From Chloroflexota bacterium (GTDB lineage: Bacteria > Chloroflexota > Anaerolineae > Anaerolineales > Anaerolineaceae): 64,000 nucleotides of DNA. The stretch covers positions 1 through 64,000 of the forward strand of contig JAEKNU010000010.1 of assembly GCA_016838895.1 (NCBI GenBank), in the 5' to 3' direction. Below, in pieces: positions 1 to 10,521 of the stretch (positions are counted from its first letter, which is position 1; every line of letters starts with the position of its first letter). Below the pieces are notes generated by a model. That model had not been told where the DNA came from, ran no database searches, and was given only the letters and a program-made list of their open reading frames with translations. The translations under genes were made by a program, and so were the position numbers.

Positions 1-109
1 AAATTTTAACAGCCTATGATAAAAATTAATAGGCTTCAGTTCTTTTTCGTTTGCCCCGCTTTATTGAGATGATACTAGTTATACTTATGATTGGGTATCA
101 TGGGTATAT

Positions 110-703
110 ATGTGGCCTTTGGTATATGCCGGATTGGGTATGGGGTTTATCCTGTACGACCAAACAAAACCAAATACAACACTGGCCTGGTTAGGTAGAA
201 TGTGGGTTGGTTTGGCAGCTCTTTTTTCTGCAACATGTTATTCTCTCTGGCAACAAAACAGCCTTTGGTATCACTGGCCGATGATTATCGTTGGCAATGG
301 ATTGATGTTTCTGCTCGTTGGTATTTTGCCAAAATTCCGCGCCTTCCGCATTCCTGGAATATTGCTCAGCGGATTAGGTGCAATATTGATGACCCAATGG
401 ATCACTCACAACTGGCAAAGTTGGAGTTATGTATGGGCGTTAATCCCAGCATTGATTGGCGCGGGTATTTTTAGCGCATCCAGTGGCAAAAGCAAATCAT
501 CTACTGCTGGCATAATTATTTTCGGCATTAGCATCATGTTCTTCCTGATTTTTGCTACGGTATTCTCAGGATTATGGCACATTTTTAGATATTGGCCAGT
601 TTTATTTATACTGTTGGGCATATGGTTTTTGCGAAAAGAATTAATAAAAGAGGATAAAGGTATATTCGACTTTTTCAAAGTAAAAAAAGAAGCGCTGGAA
701 TAG
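110..703 (+). CDS. Multi-pass membrane protein (DUF5668/LiaF-like N-terminal type)
   Basis: ORF with about six hydrophobic segments; repeated 'W-P-hydrophobic-LLG' pattern (RYWPVLFILLGIWFL). Confidence 0.6.
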   Translation: MWPLVYAGLGMGFILYDQTKPNTTLAWLGRMWVGLAALFSATCYSLWQQNSLWYHWPMIIVGNGLMFLLVGILPKFRAFRIPGILLSGLGAILMTQWITHNWQSWSYVWALIPALIGAGIFSASSGKSKSSTAGIIIFGISIMFFLIFATVFSGLWHIFRYWPVLFILLGIWFLRKELIKEDKGIFDFFKVKKEALE

Positions 704-716
704 CGCTTCTTTTTTT
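686..716 (+). terminator. Rho-independent terminator overlapping the stop codon of the upstream ORF
   Basis: AGAAGCGCT-ggaat-AGCGCTTCT stem followed by a T tract. Confidence 0.8.
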
Positions 717-719
717 ACT

Positions 720-1880
720 TTATTGCTTATTTTCTATTTTTCTTTTCCGCTGATGTGAACGTATTCCATAAAACAACACCATAATCACACCTGCAATAAT
801 TCCAACAATTAATATCATGAAATATCTGCATTGCATATGCAAGTTTTCTTTTGCAAAACGGCATGTATCTATTGCACATGCAAATGCCTGATCCATCATT
901 GGGCGGATTTTTTCAAAACGATCAATACCATAGTACACCCAATAATCTTGATCATAATCTTCAATTTTTAACGTTTCTCTTCTGGTAAGTAAATAGGGTT
1001 GTATACTAACATTTTTTCCATCATTTGACACAATCAATACGACATCATCTTCTACATCGCCTAATCCTGATGCGTACATATATAAATTCGCTCGACGATC
1101 TTTTTCATAGTACGGTGATAGGTTTCCATTAAAGGCCCCAACATCACCAGCGAAAATATGTATTGGTTTTTTTCTTGCAGCAGGAACAAGAAGTTGGTCA
1201 ACAATTATGTCAAAATTTGTACCCTGAAACTTTTCTAAATCATTCATACGAACCATGTTCGAATCATTATGATCCATCAAGTAATAGTTCATATAAAGAA
1301 CTTTATGCATCATGATATAAATCGTATCAATAGATTTATCAGCCAATGCACTTGCAATGCCATTCTCTAACATGTTTAATTGATCGTTTTGGATGAAATA
1401 ATCTTCAATTTCAGTGTCTAAAATGAAAATTATTGCATTTGCATAGTGAAAGGAATAAAATGTTTCACCATAGCGGGATGAATACAAAGCTCTATCCTTG
1501 ATATCATGATTCCCAACGGCATTAAACACCGGAACATCAATCCTACTTATTAGTAATTGATCTAAATCATCAAATTGTTGTTCATTGGATTCTTCAACCA
1601 TATCCCCCAATGATATAAAAAATGCTGGTTTCATAGACAACAGATGATCCAAATTATCTCGCAAGTTTACCGAGGGATATTCATCAGGGTCCAGTCCGCT
1701 ACCATATCCATGACCATATACAATGAATTTGAAATTTTCGCTAATTGGTTCTTGAAAATCATTTTGGGAAAGACTTAAATCAGATACATCCGTGGCATCA
1801 TACTCAATATGATTTGTTTTACACCCAGATAATATGTATGCCAACAAAAACGCGATGATCAATATTTTTTGATGGTTCAC
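720..1880 (-). CDS. Metallophosphoesterase (calcineurin-like), lipoprotein with C-terminal TM helix
   Basis: Lipobox-like LSGC; YGHGYG, SLGDMVEE, VGNHD and FAGD motifs; C-terminal hydrophobic helix. Confidence 0.75.
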   Translation of the reverse strand: MNHQKILIIAFLLAYILSGCKTNHIEYDATDVSDLSLSQNDFQEPISENFKFIVYGHGYGSGLDPDEYPSVNLRDNLDHLLSMKPAFFISLGDMVEESNEQQFDDLDQLLISRIDVPVFNAVGNHDIKDRALYSSRYGETFYSFHYANAIIFILDTEIEDYFIQNDQLNMLENGIASALADKSIDTIYIMMHKVLYMNYYLMDHNDSNMVRMNDLEKFQGTNFDIIVDQLLVPAARKKPIHIFAGDVGAFNGNLSPYYEKDRRANLYMYASGLGDVEDDVVLIVSNDGKNVSIQPYLLTRRETLKIEDYDQDYWVYYGIDRFEKIRPMMDQAFACAIDTCRFAKENLHMQCRYFMILIVGIIAGVIMVLFYGIRSHQRKRKIENKQ

Positions 1881-1918
1881 TTTTATCCTCCAAACACCAG
1901 TATAGTAATGATTACGAT

Positions 1919-3610
1919 TTAATTTATATCTGAAACAGATATCCAGAAAGTTTTGTTCATCTTCTGTGGCTCAAACAATTCGATATAAATCATCTGCTCA
2001 TCCAAGGCAATACTATCCAGATTAAGGGACAATGGCAATCCTATCGTTGTGAATTGGGATTCTCCTGGTAGCATACAAGGTAATTCAGAATCCAGGTGGA
2101 ATTTCTGAATTACGCGATCGTCATGTCGTATTTCAATTCCAGAAATTTCCAACGGTACCATATATGTGTTTGCAATATTTAAATTGGTAACGTCTGCTTC
2201 CTCAGCCGAAGCATCAAGATAAATTGTTAGATAATTTATTGGATCCAACTGTTCTCTCAGATGATCACGTTGCACATTAAGTTTTTCCCAGTTTATTGTC
2301 GTGTCAATAAAATAGTTTTTATTTAGTGCGTCTGTATAATCGCCTGCTTCCTGAAATAACTCATCCCTCAATGATTCAAGATAACCATCTTCAAGATAAT
2401 CGTGAATAAAGAGATATATTGCTTTCCTGATTTCAGGGTCATTAAATAAAAAATCCTCAGTATTAATTGCATTGAAATTCACTGCTACAAATGGTTCCGT
2501 CATGGGTAAACCATCAAATCCAATTGGTTCCAATAAATTTGTTACTGGATTATAGTAGAAACGTAAATTATGCCAGGCTAGACTGTGTCCAGCACCCCAT
2601 AATTCAGTGATGGCAAAAAATTTGCCCATTTGCTCCATATCAAACACATCAGATGCATTTAACCCACCGGATTGATATCCCCGCAGCATCTCCTGTGCAA
2701 TTCGATATTCATCTTCCAATACTTGATCTGAAAGGATTTTCGTTTTTCCAAACCCTGAAATATTAGCTGCTAAAAAATCCGATTCCATGAAATATCCAGA
2801 TGATCCGGCAGAAGTTCTAAGATCTTCCTTTCCTACAGAAAAGAAGGCTGCCCAATTTTGCCACATATCATCTTCATCATAACGTAAAATCACCCCGGAG
2901 CGCCGTTGTTGTGATTCCATCAACTCTGTGTAAAAGCTTTCCTCCATGGCGTAAATACCTTTATATTCACCATTCTCAATAACATTGATAAAGAAATATC
3001 GTGGTGCGAGTAATCCCTCTTTCATTAAAGTTTGGTGATACGCCCACTCATACACGAATGCACGCGTTTCCGGAGCCTGAATAGAGAATCTACGCATCCC
3101 TTCGATTGCAGAATCATCTTGAATATGAATACGATACGACCATTTTTGGCCTTCCAAATGATCGGTCCAATCCCCTTTCAGTCTTAATTTTACATCCATA
3201 GGAGCAGAATCATCGTATCGAACCGTTGCTGACACATAATCTTCATCAGATGCCAATAGCACTCCGGTTTCGACAGCTTCATCTCTTTTTTGCTGAATAA
3301 CTTGTGTATTTTCAAATGGAATATCAAGATACAAAGTGGAAAGATCATTTTGCTGATATGCATAGGTTTCCGAAGTTATCAGCCCTGATGCTTCTATTAG
3401 CGCTTCCTTTATTGCGCCGTCTGGTAGTTCTTCAACCCTTCCTTGAAGCACATATTTTACCAATGTATGAGCGCCCTGCTGGTATAGACTTTTTCCAAAT
3501 ACAAATGCGCCTGTGATCAAGCCAAAAGCAATTAGCAGATTTCCAACAATTGGTAATTGTCTCGTATTTTTGACTTGAGTATTATTGGGTTTTTTTGAAA
3601 ATATTTGCAT
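1919..3610 (-). CDS. CotH kinase-family protein
   Basis: LRLKGDW..., RFSIQAPETRAFVYEW, NGEYKGIYAMEE, ILRYDEDD pattern typical of CotH; N-terminal TM segment. Confidence 0.8.
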   Translation of the reverse strand: MQIFSKKPNNTQVKNTRQLPIVGNLLIAFGLITGAFVFGKSLYQQGAHTLVKYVLQGRVEELPDGAIKEALIEASGLITSETYAYQQNDLSTLYLDIPFENTQVIQQKRDEAVETGVLLASDEDYVSATVRYDDSAPMDVKLRLKGDWTDHLEGQKWSYRIHIQDDSAIEGMRRFSIQAPETRAFVYEWAYHQTLMKEGLLAPRYFFINVIENGEYKGIYAMEESFYTELMESQQRRSGVILRYDEDDMWQNWAAFFSVGKEDLRTSAGSSGYFMESDFLAANISGFGKTKILSDQVLEDEYRIAQEMLRGYQSGGLNASDVFDMEQMGKFFAITELWGAGHSLAWHNLRFYYNPVTNLLEPIGFDGLPMTEPFVAVNFNAINTEDFLFNDPEIRKAIYLFIHDYLEDGYLESLRDELFQEAGDYTDALNKNYFIDTTINWEKLNVQRDHLREQLDPINYLTIYLDASAEEADVTNLNIANTYMVPLEISGIEIRHDDRVIQKFHLDSELPCMLPGESQFTTIGLPLSLNLDSIALDEQMIYIELFEPQKMNKTFWISVSDIN

Positions 3611-3770
3611 TAAGGTTCACCATTGAAAACAATATAATAATCAGAAAAGAAGCTTTTCACTGTCCAAAGATCAAGCTCCTGAGTAATTTCATAAACTGTA
3701 ATCTGGTTCATTGACAGATGATTCGAACCACTGTACCATGAACGCACACATAAGGTGGATATTCGCCCAT
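3611..3770 (-). pseudogene. Possible C-terminal coding remnant abutting the CotH gene
   Basis: Minus frame reads ...VRSWYSGSNHLSMNQITVYEITQELDLWTVKSFFSDYYIVFNGEP*, with its TAA overlapping the CotH ATG (TAATG); no convincing upstream start. Confidence 0.3.
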
Positions 3771-3860
3771 GAAGATTTTACTCCAAATCTGAGTATTAAT
3801 CACTTCCATATTAAAAAATTATAATCCCGCCTGTCAAACTAAACAAACCGGATCAACTTA

Positions 3861-5231
3861 ATGCAGCACAAAACAAAAAGCCAGGATTTTTACAATAAAC
3901 TAGTTCGCATTGCCTTGCCCATAGTAGCTCAGGAATTCATCATTATGGCCCTTAACCTGGTAGATATAATGATGATTGGTCAAAAGGGAGAGGTCGCAGT
4001 TGCATCTGCCGCATTGGCAAATCAGATCACCTTTATTCTGATTATTTTAATGTTCGGCGTTGGTAGTAGTGCTTCCGTCTTTGCTGCACAATATTGGGGC
4101 AAAAAAGATGTGTCAAGTATTCGCAAAATTGTTGGCATTAGTTTAATCATAGCAATCAGCAGTGCAACAGTCATCGTTGTGTTGAGCAGAGTGTTTCCAC
4201 AACAAATTATTGGATTATATAGCAATGATCCTCAGGTTATCGCCCTTGGCGGAAAATATCTGCAAATCGCATGTTTAGGATATATTCCCATGGCAATCAC
4301 CAGTTCATTTTCTGCTGCATTGCGCAGCACGGAAAATGTGCGCTTGCCTATGGTAACCAGTATCATCGCATTAACCATAAACACATTCCTAAATTACTGT
4401 CTGATTTTTGGCAATTTTGGATTTCCGGAAATTGGTGTTCTGGGTGCCAGCATCGCTACTGTAACATCTAGAATCATTGAATGCCTGATCATTGTTTTTG
4501 TTACCTACAGATTCAAAACACCTGTTGCAGGGAAAATAAATGAGTTTCTCAGTTTTAATAGAGATTATTTAATCCGCTATATTAAAATTGGTAGCCCAGT
4601 AATCTTGAATGAATTGGTTTGGGTATTAGGTATCTCCATTTACAATATGGTTTATGCTCACATCAGCACCGAATCAATTGCAGCCTATAATATTTCCTCG
4701 TCGATTGAAGGGTTAGCCTTTACACTATTCATTGGCTTAAGTCACGCCAGCGCCATAATTATAGGAAATCAAATTGGTGCAGAAAAATATGATCTGGCAT
4801 TCTATGATGCAAAAAAAGCCCTAAAATTGGCTGCTATTGGCGCAGTAGGTTTAGGCATCATAGAAATTCTCATTTCCAGTCATATTGTTTCAGTCTATCA
4901 AATCTCTGAGTCTGCTTATATTTCAGCACGAAATCTGCTTATTATATCTGGGGCTGTATTATGGATGCGTGCCTGTAATATGCTCATATATATTGGAATC
5001 ATCAGAAGCGGAGGAGACACCCGCTTTGGCCTATTTACTGAACTGGTAACCATCTGGCTCATCGGTGTTCCGCTTGCTCTAATAGGCGCTTTTGTCTTCC
5101 ATTTAAATGCTCCACTCGTTTATGCAATGGTAACGATTGAAGAAGCCGTAAAACTGGTCATCGGTTTTCGCCGTTTGCATTCCAAAAAATGGATTCATAA
5201 TTTGGTAAGTCATAGTAGTACTTTGACATAA
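3861..5231 (+). CDS. MATE family efflux transporter
   Basis: 12-TM-like protein; MALNLVDIMMIGQ..., ALRSTENVRLPM, IRSGGDTRFG motifs. Confidence 0.9.
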   Translation: MQHKTKSQDFYNKLVRIALPIVAQEFIIMALNLVDIMMIGQKGEVAVASAALANQITFILIILMFGVGSSASVFAAQYWGKKDVSSIRKIVGISLIIAISSATVIVVLSRVFPQQIIGLYSNDPQVIALGGKYLQIACLGYIPMAITSSFSAALRSTENVRLPMVTSIIALTINTFLNYCLIFGNFGFPEIGVLGASIATVTSRIIECLIIVFVTYRFKTPVAGKINEFLSFNRDYLIRYIKIGSPVILNELVWVLGISIYNMVYAHISTESIAAYNISSSIEGLAFTLFIGLSHASAIIIGNQIGAEKYDLAFYDAKKALKLAAIGAVGLGIIEILISSHIVSVYQISESAYISARNLLIISGAVLWMRACNMLIYIGIIRSGGDTRFGLFTELVTIWLIGVPLALIGAFVFHLNAPLVYAMVTIEEAVKLVIGFRRLHSKKWIHNLVSHSSTLT

Positions 5232-5352
5232 AGTGTGCTTTATCTAAATGAACATTTCTAGATAATTAATTAAATTTATATTCATTTGTGGAGTTAATTT
5301 GTGCTACCCTGTAACATATAAATTTTTATAATTTTGAACAGGGAGAATATGA

Positions 5353-6273
5353 ATGCACAAAAGACAACAATATCTTGCTTTATTCCTCATTGCTGCTGTC
5401 ATCATGTTAAGCTGCAGCTCACTTCCATTCCATTTAGGAGATGGAGGGAATGGCAATGCTGAAATAACTATTAATAATGCCCCGGTTGAGGAAAATCAAA
5501 CTGTAGAAATTGAAGCGCCAGCGGAAATAATCCAACCCACGCCAGATGGAAACTTAATCTGTAATAATATATTTTACCCATTGGTTCAAAACAATCAATG
5601 GATCTATGAATATGAAAGCGAAGGCGAAACCAGTCAAATGGGTCTGAGCATTTCCGAATTGGATACTGGTGATATCGCGATAAATATGTTGAGTATGGAT
5701 AGTGGCCTGATAACACAAACAAAGATCGATTGTGAAGACACTGCCATCATGAATTTTCCACTACTCACTTTGAATTTGCTTATGGGTGATTATGTAGATG
5801 GCAGCATAGAGATTGAACGCTCATCAGGACTGTTTATGCCCAATGAAGCTGCATTTACAAACTCGAATTGGGCAACGGATTGGTCTGGCGAGTACACCGC
5901 CAAAGGGGAAATATTTGTCAGTTATGAAGATGATGATCTAAAGATCCTGTTAGATGACAGCCCTGTTCGTTTACATTGGGCAGTCCCCGAAGAAGGACAA
6001 ACTACATATGAGACAATTACTGTAAAAGCCGGAACATTTAATGATGTAATTCGCATGCATCGCACAGTTGAAGTCGATGCCACAGTAAATATGGCCAGCG
6101 ATGGCAATACATTATTGGTAAATGGTACAATCATCTTGGAACAAACATTGTGGTATAAAGCACAGGTAGGTTTGATTAAACAACAAATTAATGAAGCCAA
6201 TATAAAAGTATTCGGCATTGAATATCCGGTTTTTTTGGGTGGTACTGTTGAATTAATTGAATTTAAAGAGTAA
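5353..6273 (+). CDS. Lipoprotein of unknown function
   Basis: Signal peptide with MLSCSS lipobox; no recognised domain. Confidence 0.6.
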   Translation: MHKRQQYLALFLIAAVIMLSCSSLPFHLGDGGNGNAEITINNAPVEENQTVEIEAPAEIIQPTPDGNLICNNIFYPLVQNNQWIYEYESEGETSQMGLSISELDTGDIAINMLSMDSGLITQTKIDCEDTAIMNFPLLTLNLLMGDYVDGSIEIERSSGLFMPNEAAFTNSNWATDWSGEYTAKGEIFVSYEDDDLKILLDDSPVRLHWAVPEEGQTTYETITVKAGTFNDVIRMHRTVEVDATVNMASDGNTLLVNGTIILEQTLWYKAQVGLIKQQINEANIKVFGIEYPVFLGGTVELIEFKE

Positions 6274-6301
6274 TTGAATTACGATCTCTGCACGTTCAAT
6301 T

Positions 6302-6338
6302 AAAAGAAATGCCTCCAAATGGGAGGCATTTCTTTTTT
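6302..6338 (+). terminator. Rho-independent terminator
   Basis: AGAAATGCCTCC-caaat-GGGAGGCATTTCT followed by T tract. Confidence 0.85.
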
Positions 6339-6363
6339 CGCTTTTATGCAAATTTGGAGCAAA

Positions 6364-8097
6364 ATGAATACACTTAAACGATTCATAAAATTTCTGAAGC
6401 CCTATCAAAAATTGTTGTTTTTCGTCATGTTTGTGCTCTTCCTGGAGATCTCATTTGAATTGAGCACCCCGCTTATCCAAAAGATCATTATTGATGATGT
6501 AATTTCGCAGGGCGATTACAACCAATTGATTACATTGTTAATTATTCTGGCGATCCTATATGCATTGAAACAATTAGCCAACTATATACAAAATTATTAT
6601 CGGCATGTCTTGGGAGGTCGATTTATTCTTGACCTGCGTGTGCGCATGTATGCCTATCTTCAAAAGCTATCCCTTTCGTACTTTGAAAAAATCAGTACCG
6701 GGGAATTAATGTCCAGGGTTACCAATGATGTAAATGCACTTGAAAACTTTGTTACGCATGGGGCTGCTTTTCTTGTGATTGATTTTTTCCGTCTCACAGG
6801 TGCTGTTGTCATTTTGTTATTACTCAACTGGCAGCTCGCCTTGCTGGTTTTCATTCCCATTCCATTTATTGCTGTCTCATTACGGGTTTTTAACAATAAG
6901 ATTCGTCCGGTTTACCGTAATATACGTGCCCGCCTTGGAGATATAAACTCAAAATTACAGGACAATCTCTCCGGTATCAGAGTCATCCAAATTTTCCGCC
7001 AGGAAGAAAAAGAGTTGAAATTTTTCAGTGAAGAAAGTGAAAAATATTTCAATGCTCAGGTAAAAGCAATAAAATTATGGTCGGCTTTTTTCCCGGCAAT
7101 GGGATTTTTATCAAGCGTAAGCACCATTCTGGTATTGGGTGTTGGCTCATGGATGGTGATGCAAAAACAATTAAGTCTGGGTGGATTAGTTGCTTTTATT
7201 TCTTATATGGTATATCTGTTCGCCCCGATTAATCGTTTGATTGATATCGACAATGTATTTCAGGATGCCATCGCATCCGGGGAACGTATCTTTGAAGTGC
7301 TAGACCAGGAGACAACGATAAAAGATGCCGAGTTTGCCAAACCATTGCAAGATATTCAAGGGAAAATAGAATTTGATCATGTTACTTTCAGTTATCAGAC
7401 AAATGAAACGGTATTACAAGATGTAAGCTTTGTTATCAATCCTGGAGAAACAGTTGCTCTAATCGGTCCAAGTGGGGCTGGGAAATCCAGTATTGCTAAT
7501 CTACTTTGCCGATTTTATGATCCTGATACTGGACAGATAAAAATAGACAACCAAAACCTGCAAGATACTCATTTATCTGATATTCGTAGTCAGATCGCCA
7601 TCGTTCTGCAGGACACTTTCCTCTTTAATTCCACCATTCGAGAAAATTTAACCTATGGAAATCCGAATGTGTCGGATGAGATCATGATTGAGGCAGCAAA
7701 AACAGCATACGCGCATGACTTTATTATGAATTTTTCTGACCAATATACCACTGAAATTGGTGAACGGGGCATCAAACTCAGCGGCGGCCAAAAACAAAGA
7801 TTAGCGCTTGCCAGAGCCATTTTAATGAATCCACGCATTATCATTTTGGATGAAGCCACATCTTCAGTGGATGCAGAAGCGGAATTCCTCATTCAACAAG
7901 CATTGGATGCTGTCTTAAAAGATCGTTCAGCGCTGGTTATCGCCCATCGCCTGAGTACCATACGTAATGCCGATAAAATCATCGCCATTGATCAGGGAAA
8001 AATTGTAGAAATTGGAAATCATGATACGTTAATCAAAATGGATGGTTTGTATAAAAAGCTGGTTGAAAAACAACTATCCTACACCACAATAAAATAA
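6364..8097 (+). CDS. ABC transporter, fused permease/ATP-binding protein (exporter type)
   Basis: TM domain plus Walker A GPSGAGKS, LSGGQKQR and ILDEATSS. Start at 6364 preferred over 6319 because 6319 lies in the terminator and GGAG precedes 6364. Confidence 0.9.
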   Translation: MNTLKRFIKFLKPYQKLLFFVMFVLFLEISFELSTPLIQKIIIDDVISQGDYNQLITLLIILAILYALKQLANYIQNYYRHVLGGRFILDLRVRMYAYLQKLSLSYFEKISTGELMSRVTNDVNALENFVTHGAAFLVIDFFRLTGAVVILLLLNWQLALLVFIPIPFIAVSLRVFNNKIRPVYRNIRARLGDINSKLQDNLSGIRVIQIFRQEEKELKFFSEESEKYFNAQVKAIKLWSAFFPAMGFLSSVSTILVLGVGSWMVMQKQLSLGGLVAFISYMVYLFAPINRLIDIDNVFQDAIASGERIFEVLDQETTIKDAEFAKPLQDIQGKIEFDHVTFSYQTNETVLQDVSFVINPGETVALIGPSGAGKSSIANLLCRFYDPDTGQIKIDNQNLQDTHLSDIRSQIAIVLQDTFLFNSTIRENLTYGNPNVSDEIMIEAAKTAYAHDFIMNFSDQYTTEIGERGIKLSGGQKQRLALARAILMNPRIIILDEATSSVDAEAEFLIQQALDAVLKDRSALVIAHRLSTIRNADKIIAIDQGKIVEIGNHDTLIKMDGLYKKLVEKQLSYTTIK

Positions 8098-8109
8098 CAA
8101 TATCAAATA

Positions 8110-8145
8110 AAAGAAGCAGATGCCATGATCATCTGCTTCTTTTTG
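8110..8145. terminator. Bidirectional terminator hairpin
   Basis: AGAAGCAGATG...CATCTGCTTCT with T tract on + and A tract on the other side. Confidence 0.8.
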
Positions 8146-8162
8146 TTTTCCGATATACAAAT

Positions 8163-8630
8163 TCACTTTACACAAACAATGTTGCAATTTGTCATCTCAA
8201 CGAGTTGTTTTACGCTAATTTGAAAAATCGCATGCGCTGTCCCGCCCGCAGCCCAAACAAACTCATATTGTTGTAAATCCTCATCCAAATATGTCCTGAT
8301 CCCTTCAACATGTGCCACTGGAGGAATCCCGCCAATAGCGTAACCGGTTACCTCACGAACAAAATCTGCTTCAGCTCTTTTTAGTTTTCCACCCAACAAC
8401 CGTCCTAATCGCTTTTCGTGTACTCGATTCGCCCCACTAACCAAAACCAAAACCGCTTCACCTGCAGGTTCCAACTTAAAAATTAATGATTTTACAATTT
8501 GTCCTAATTCGCATCCAGCTGCTTCTGCAGCTTCAACCGCAGTGCGTGTGCTTTCCTGTAGCTCCAGAATCTCCCCTTCAAAGCCCATATCTGTCAATGC
8601 TCGGTATACCCGTTCTGAACTTGGATGCAT
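8163..8630 (-). CDS. YbaK/EbsC (prolyl-tRNA deacylase-like) protein
   Basis: ELGQIVKSLIFK, VLVLVSGANRV, GYAIGGIPPVAH motifs. Confidence 0.85.
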   Translation of the reverse strand: MHPSSERVYRALTDMGFEGEILELQESTRTAVEAAEAAGCELGQIVKSLIFKLEPAGEAVLVLVSGANRVHEKRLGRLLGGKLKRAEADFVREVTGYAIGGIPPVAHVEGIRTYLDEDLQQYEFVWAAGGTAHAIFQISVKQLVEMTNCNIVCVK

Positions 8631-8646
8631 TCTTCCCTCTTTTCCA

Positions 8647-9219
8647 CTACATCAAATGAGTAATAACGATTCGGATGCCTATGCCGACCAATAAAGCACC
8701 TCCTAGCACTTCCATCCCTTTCCCAAATCGTTTTCCCAATTGATTCCCTAAACTTAATCCTAGAATTGAGAGAAGTACAGAAGCTATGCCTATCATCAGT
8801 ATGGCGCTTGAGATATTAACTGTGACCATTGCCATACTTATTCCCACTGCCAGCGCATCAATACTGGTTGCCACACATAGTACAACCAACATTTTCCCTC
8901 GTGAAGGATCCCGTCCGCAACCATCATGATTGGCGTCCAATCCTTCCCTGATCATACGCCCGCCAACAAAGGCTAATAGTACAAAGGCGATCCAGTGATC
9001 TACTGTTGAAATATATTCTACAATGGTCTGGCCTGCCAGCCAACCGATAAAAGCCATCCCCCCTTGAAATAAGCCAAAATGATAACTTACTCTAAAATAG
9101 GTTCGAATATTTTTCTCATAATATCCCGAGCCAACCCCCAATGAAACCGCAAAACAATCCATTGCCAAACTGATAGATATGATCAACAGGGTAATAAAAT
9201 CCAACGATGCACCTTTCAA
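8647..9219 (-). CDS. mntP: Manganese efflux pump MntP-like
   Basis: ISISLAMDCFAVSLGVG and CVATSIDALAVGISMA paired motifs; six TM segments. Confidence 0.85.
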   Translation of the reverse strand: MKGASLDFITLLIISISLAMDCFAVSLGVGSGYYEKNIRTYFRVSYHFGLFQGGMAFIGWLAGQTIVEYISTVDHWIAFVLLAFVGGRMIREGLDANHDGCGRDPSRGKMLVVLCVATSIDALAVGISMAMVTVNISSAILMIGIASVLLSILGLSLGNQLGKRFGKGMEVLGGALLVGIGIRIVITHLM

Positions 9220-9327
9220 TGAAATGATTTTGACCCATTATACCGCACTAAATTTTCTACCTTATCAAAAATTCAGCGAGTATAATGGAGCAGTCGTATG
9301 TGATCAATTTGTCACGGAGGTTTTCCA

Positions 9328-10425
9328 ATGAAATCATACCCAATACCCATGGTTCCCGGACCTGTCCAACAACCCCCGGAAGTATTAAAAGCATTGAAGA
9401 CATGTTACGGGTCTCCGGATATGGAAACAGATTTTTTGGAACTATATAATCAAACAGAAAAATATCTGCAAGAAATCTATGGGACAAAGAATCAAATTGC
9501 CATTTTAAGTGGAGAAGGCATGCTTGTTCTTTGGGCAGCAATAAAAAATTGCCTGCTGCCTGGCGATAAGGTTATAGCCATTTCGACTGGATTATTTGGC
9601 TATGGACTGGGTAAAATGGCGCAAGCTATTGGTGCAGATGTCCGCTTTATTGAATTTCCTTTTAATGAAACCGTTCATGATTACGAACGAATCGAACAGG
9701 TGATCAGCGATTTCAATCCAAAAATGATTACCTTGGTTCATTGTGAGACACCCTCAGGCACCTTGAATCCGATAAAGAAGATAGGCGAATTGAAACAGAA
9801 ATTTGACGTTCCACTGCTGATCGTGGATAGTGTAGCCAGTGCGGGTGGCGCAGAACTAAAAACAGATGACTGGCATATTGATATGGCCTTAGGTGGCTCA
9901 CAAAAATGTATGTCGGCACCTGCCAGTTTATCATTTACCTCAATCAGTCCAGCCGCCTGGGATATTATCAATCAGGTAAATTATATTGGTTATGATTCTT
10001 TGAAAGGATTCAAAGATGCTCAGGAAAATTTCTACTTTCCGTACACACCTAACTGGCACGGCATTGCAGCATTAAATGCCGGTGCAAAACGAATCATTGC
10101 TGAAGGTTTAGAAAACGCTTTTGAACGTCACAAAAAAGTAGCAGCGTATACGCGTGAACGTCTGATCCAAATGGGATTAACATTGTTCCCCGCAGTAGAA
10201 GCCATCCAAAGTCCAACAGTAACCGCGGTAAAAGTACCAGATCATATTGAGTGGCAAAAATTGGACAAAGCATTTCGCAAACATGGTCTGGTGGTTGGTG
10301 GTAATTATGGGCAATTGGCCGGAAAAGTATTCCGTTTAGGGCATATGGGTTTTCAGGCTGATAAGAAACTGGTCAAAAAAGCCCTTGATATCATCGAAAA
10401 TGTAATGAGAAAATATCGTAATTGA
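9328..10425 (+). CDS. Class V PLP-dependent aminotransferase (alanine-glyoxylate type)
   Basis: MVPGPVQ..., DSVASAGGAELKTDDWHIDMALGGSQKCMSAP with Schiff-base Lys. Confidence 0.9.
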   Translation: MKSYPIPMVPGPVQQPPEVLKALKTCYGSPDMETDFLELYNQTEKYLQEIYGTKNQIAILSGEGMLVLWAAIKNCLLPGDKVIAISTGLFGYGLGKMAQAIGADVRFIEFPFNETVHDYERIEQVISDFNPKMITLVHCETPSGTLNPIKKIGELKQKFDVPLLIVDSVASAGGAELKTDDWHIDMALGGSQKCMSAPASLSFTSISPAAWDIINQVNYIGYDSLKGFKDAQENFYFPYTPNWHGIAALNAGAKRIIAEGLENAFERHKKVAAYTRERLIQMGLTLFPAVEAIQSPTVTAVKVPDHIEWQKLDKAFRKHGLVVGGNYGQLAGKVFRLGHMGFQADKKLVKKALDIIENVMRKYRN

Positions 10426-10521
10426 TATCCGTCCAGCGCTTATTTGCGTTATAAGATAGTTCTTAATAATTATGATATAATCTCTCGTAATTGTTTAGCC
10501 TAACAAATATCGGAGTAAAAT

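Noticed and set aside
9220-9300. Possible manganese (yybP-ykoY) riboswitch upstream of mntP
   Set aside because: None of the conserved aptamer elements is visible in the short upstream region.
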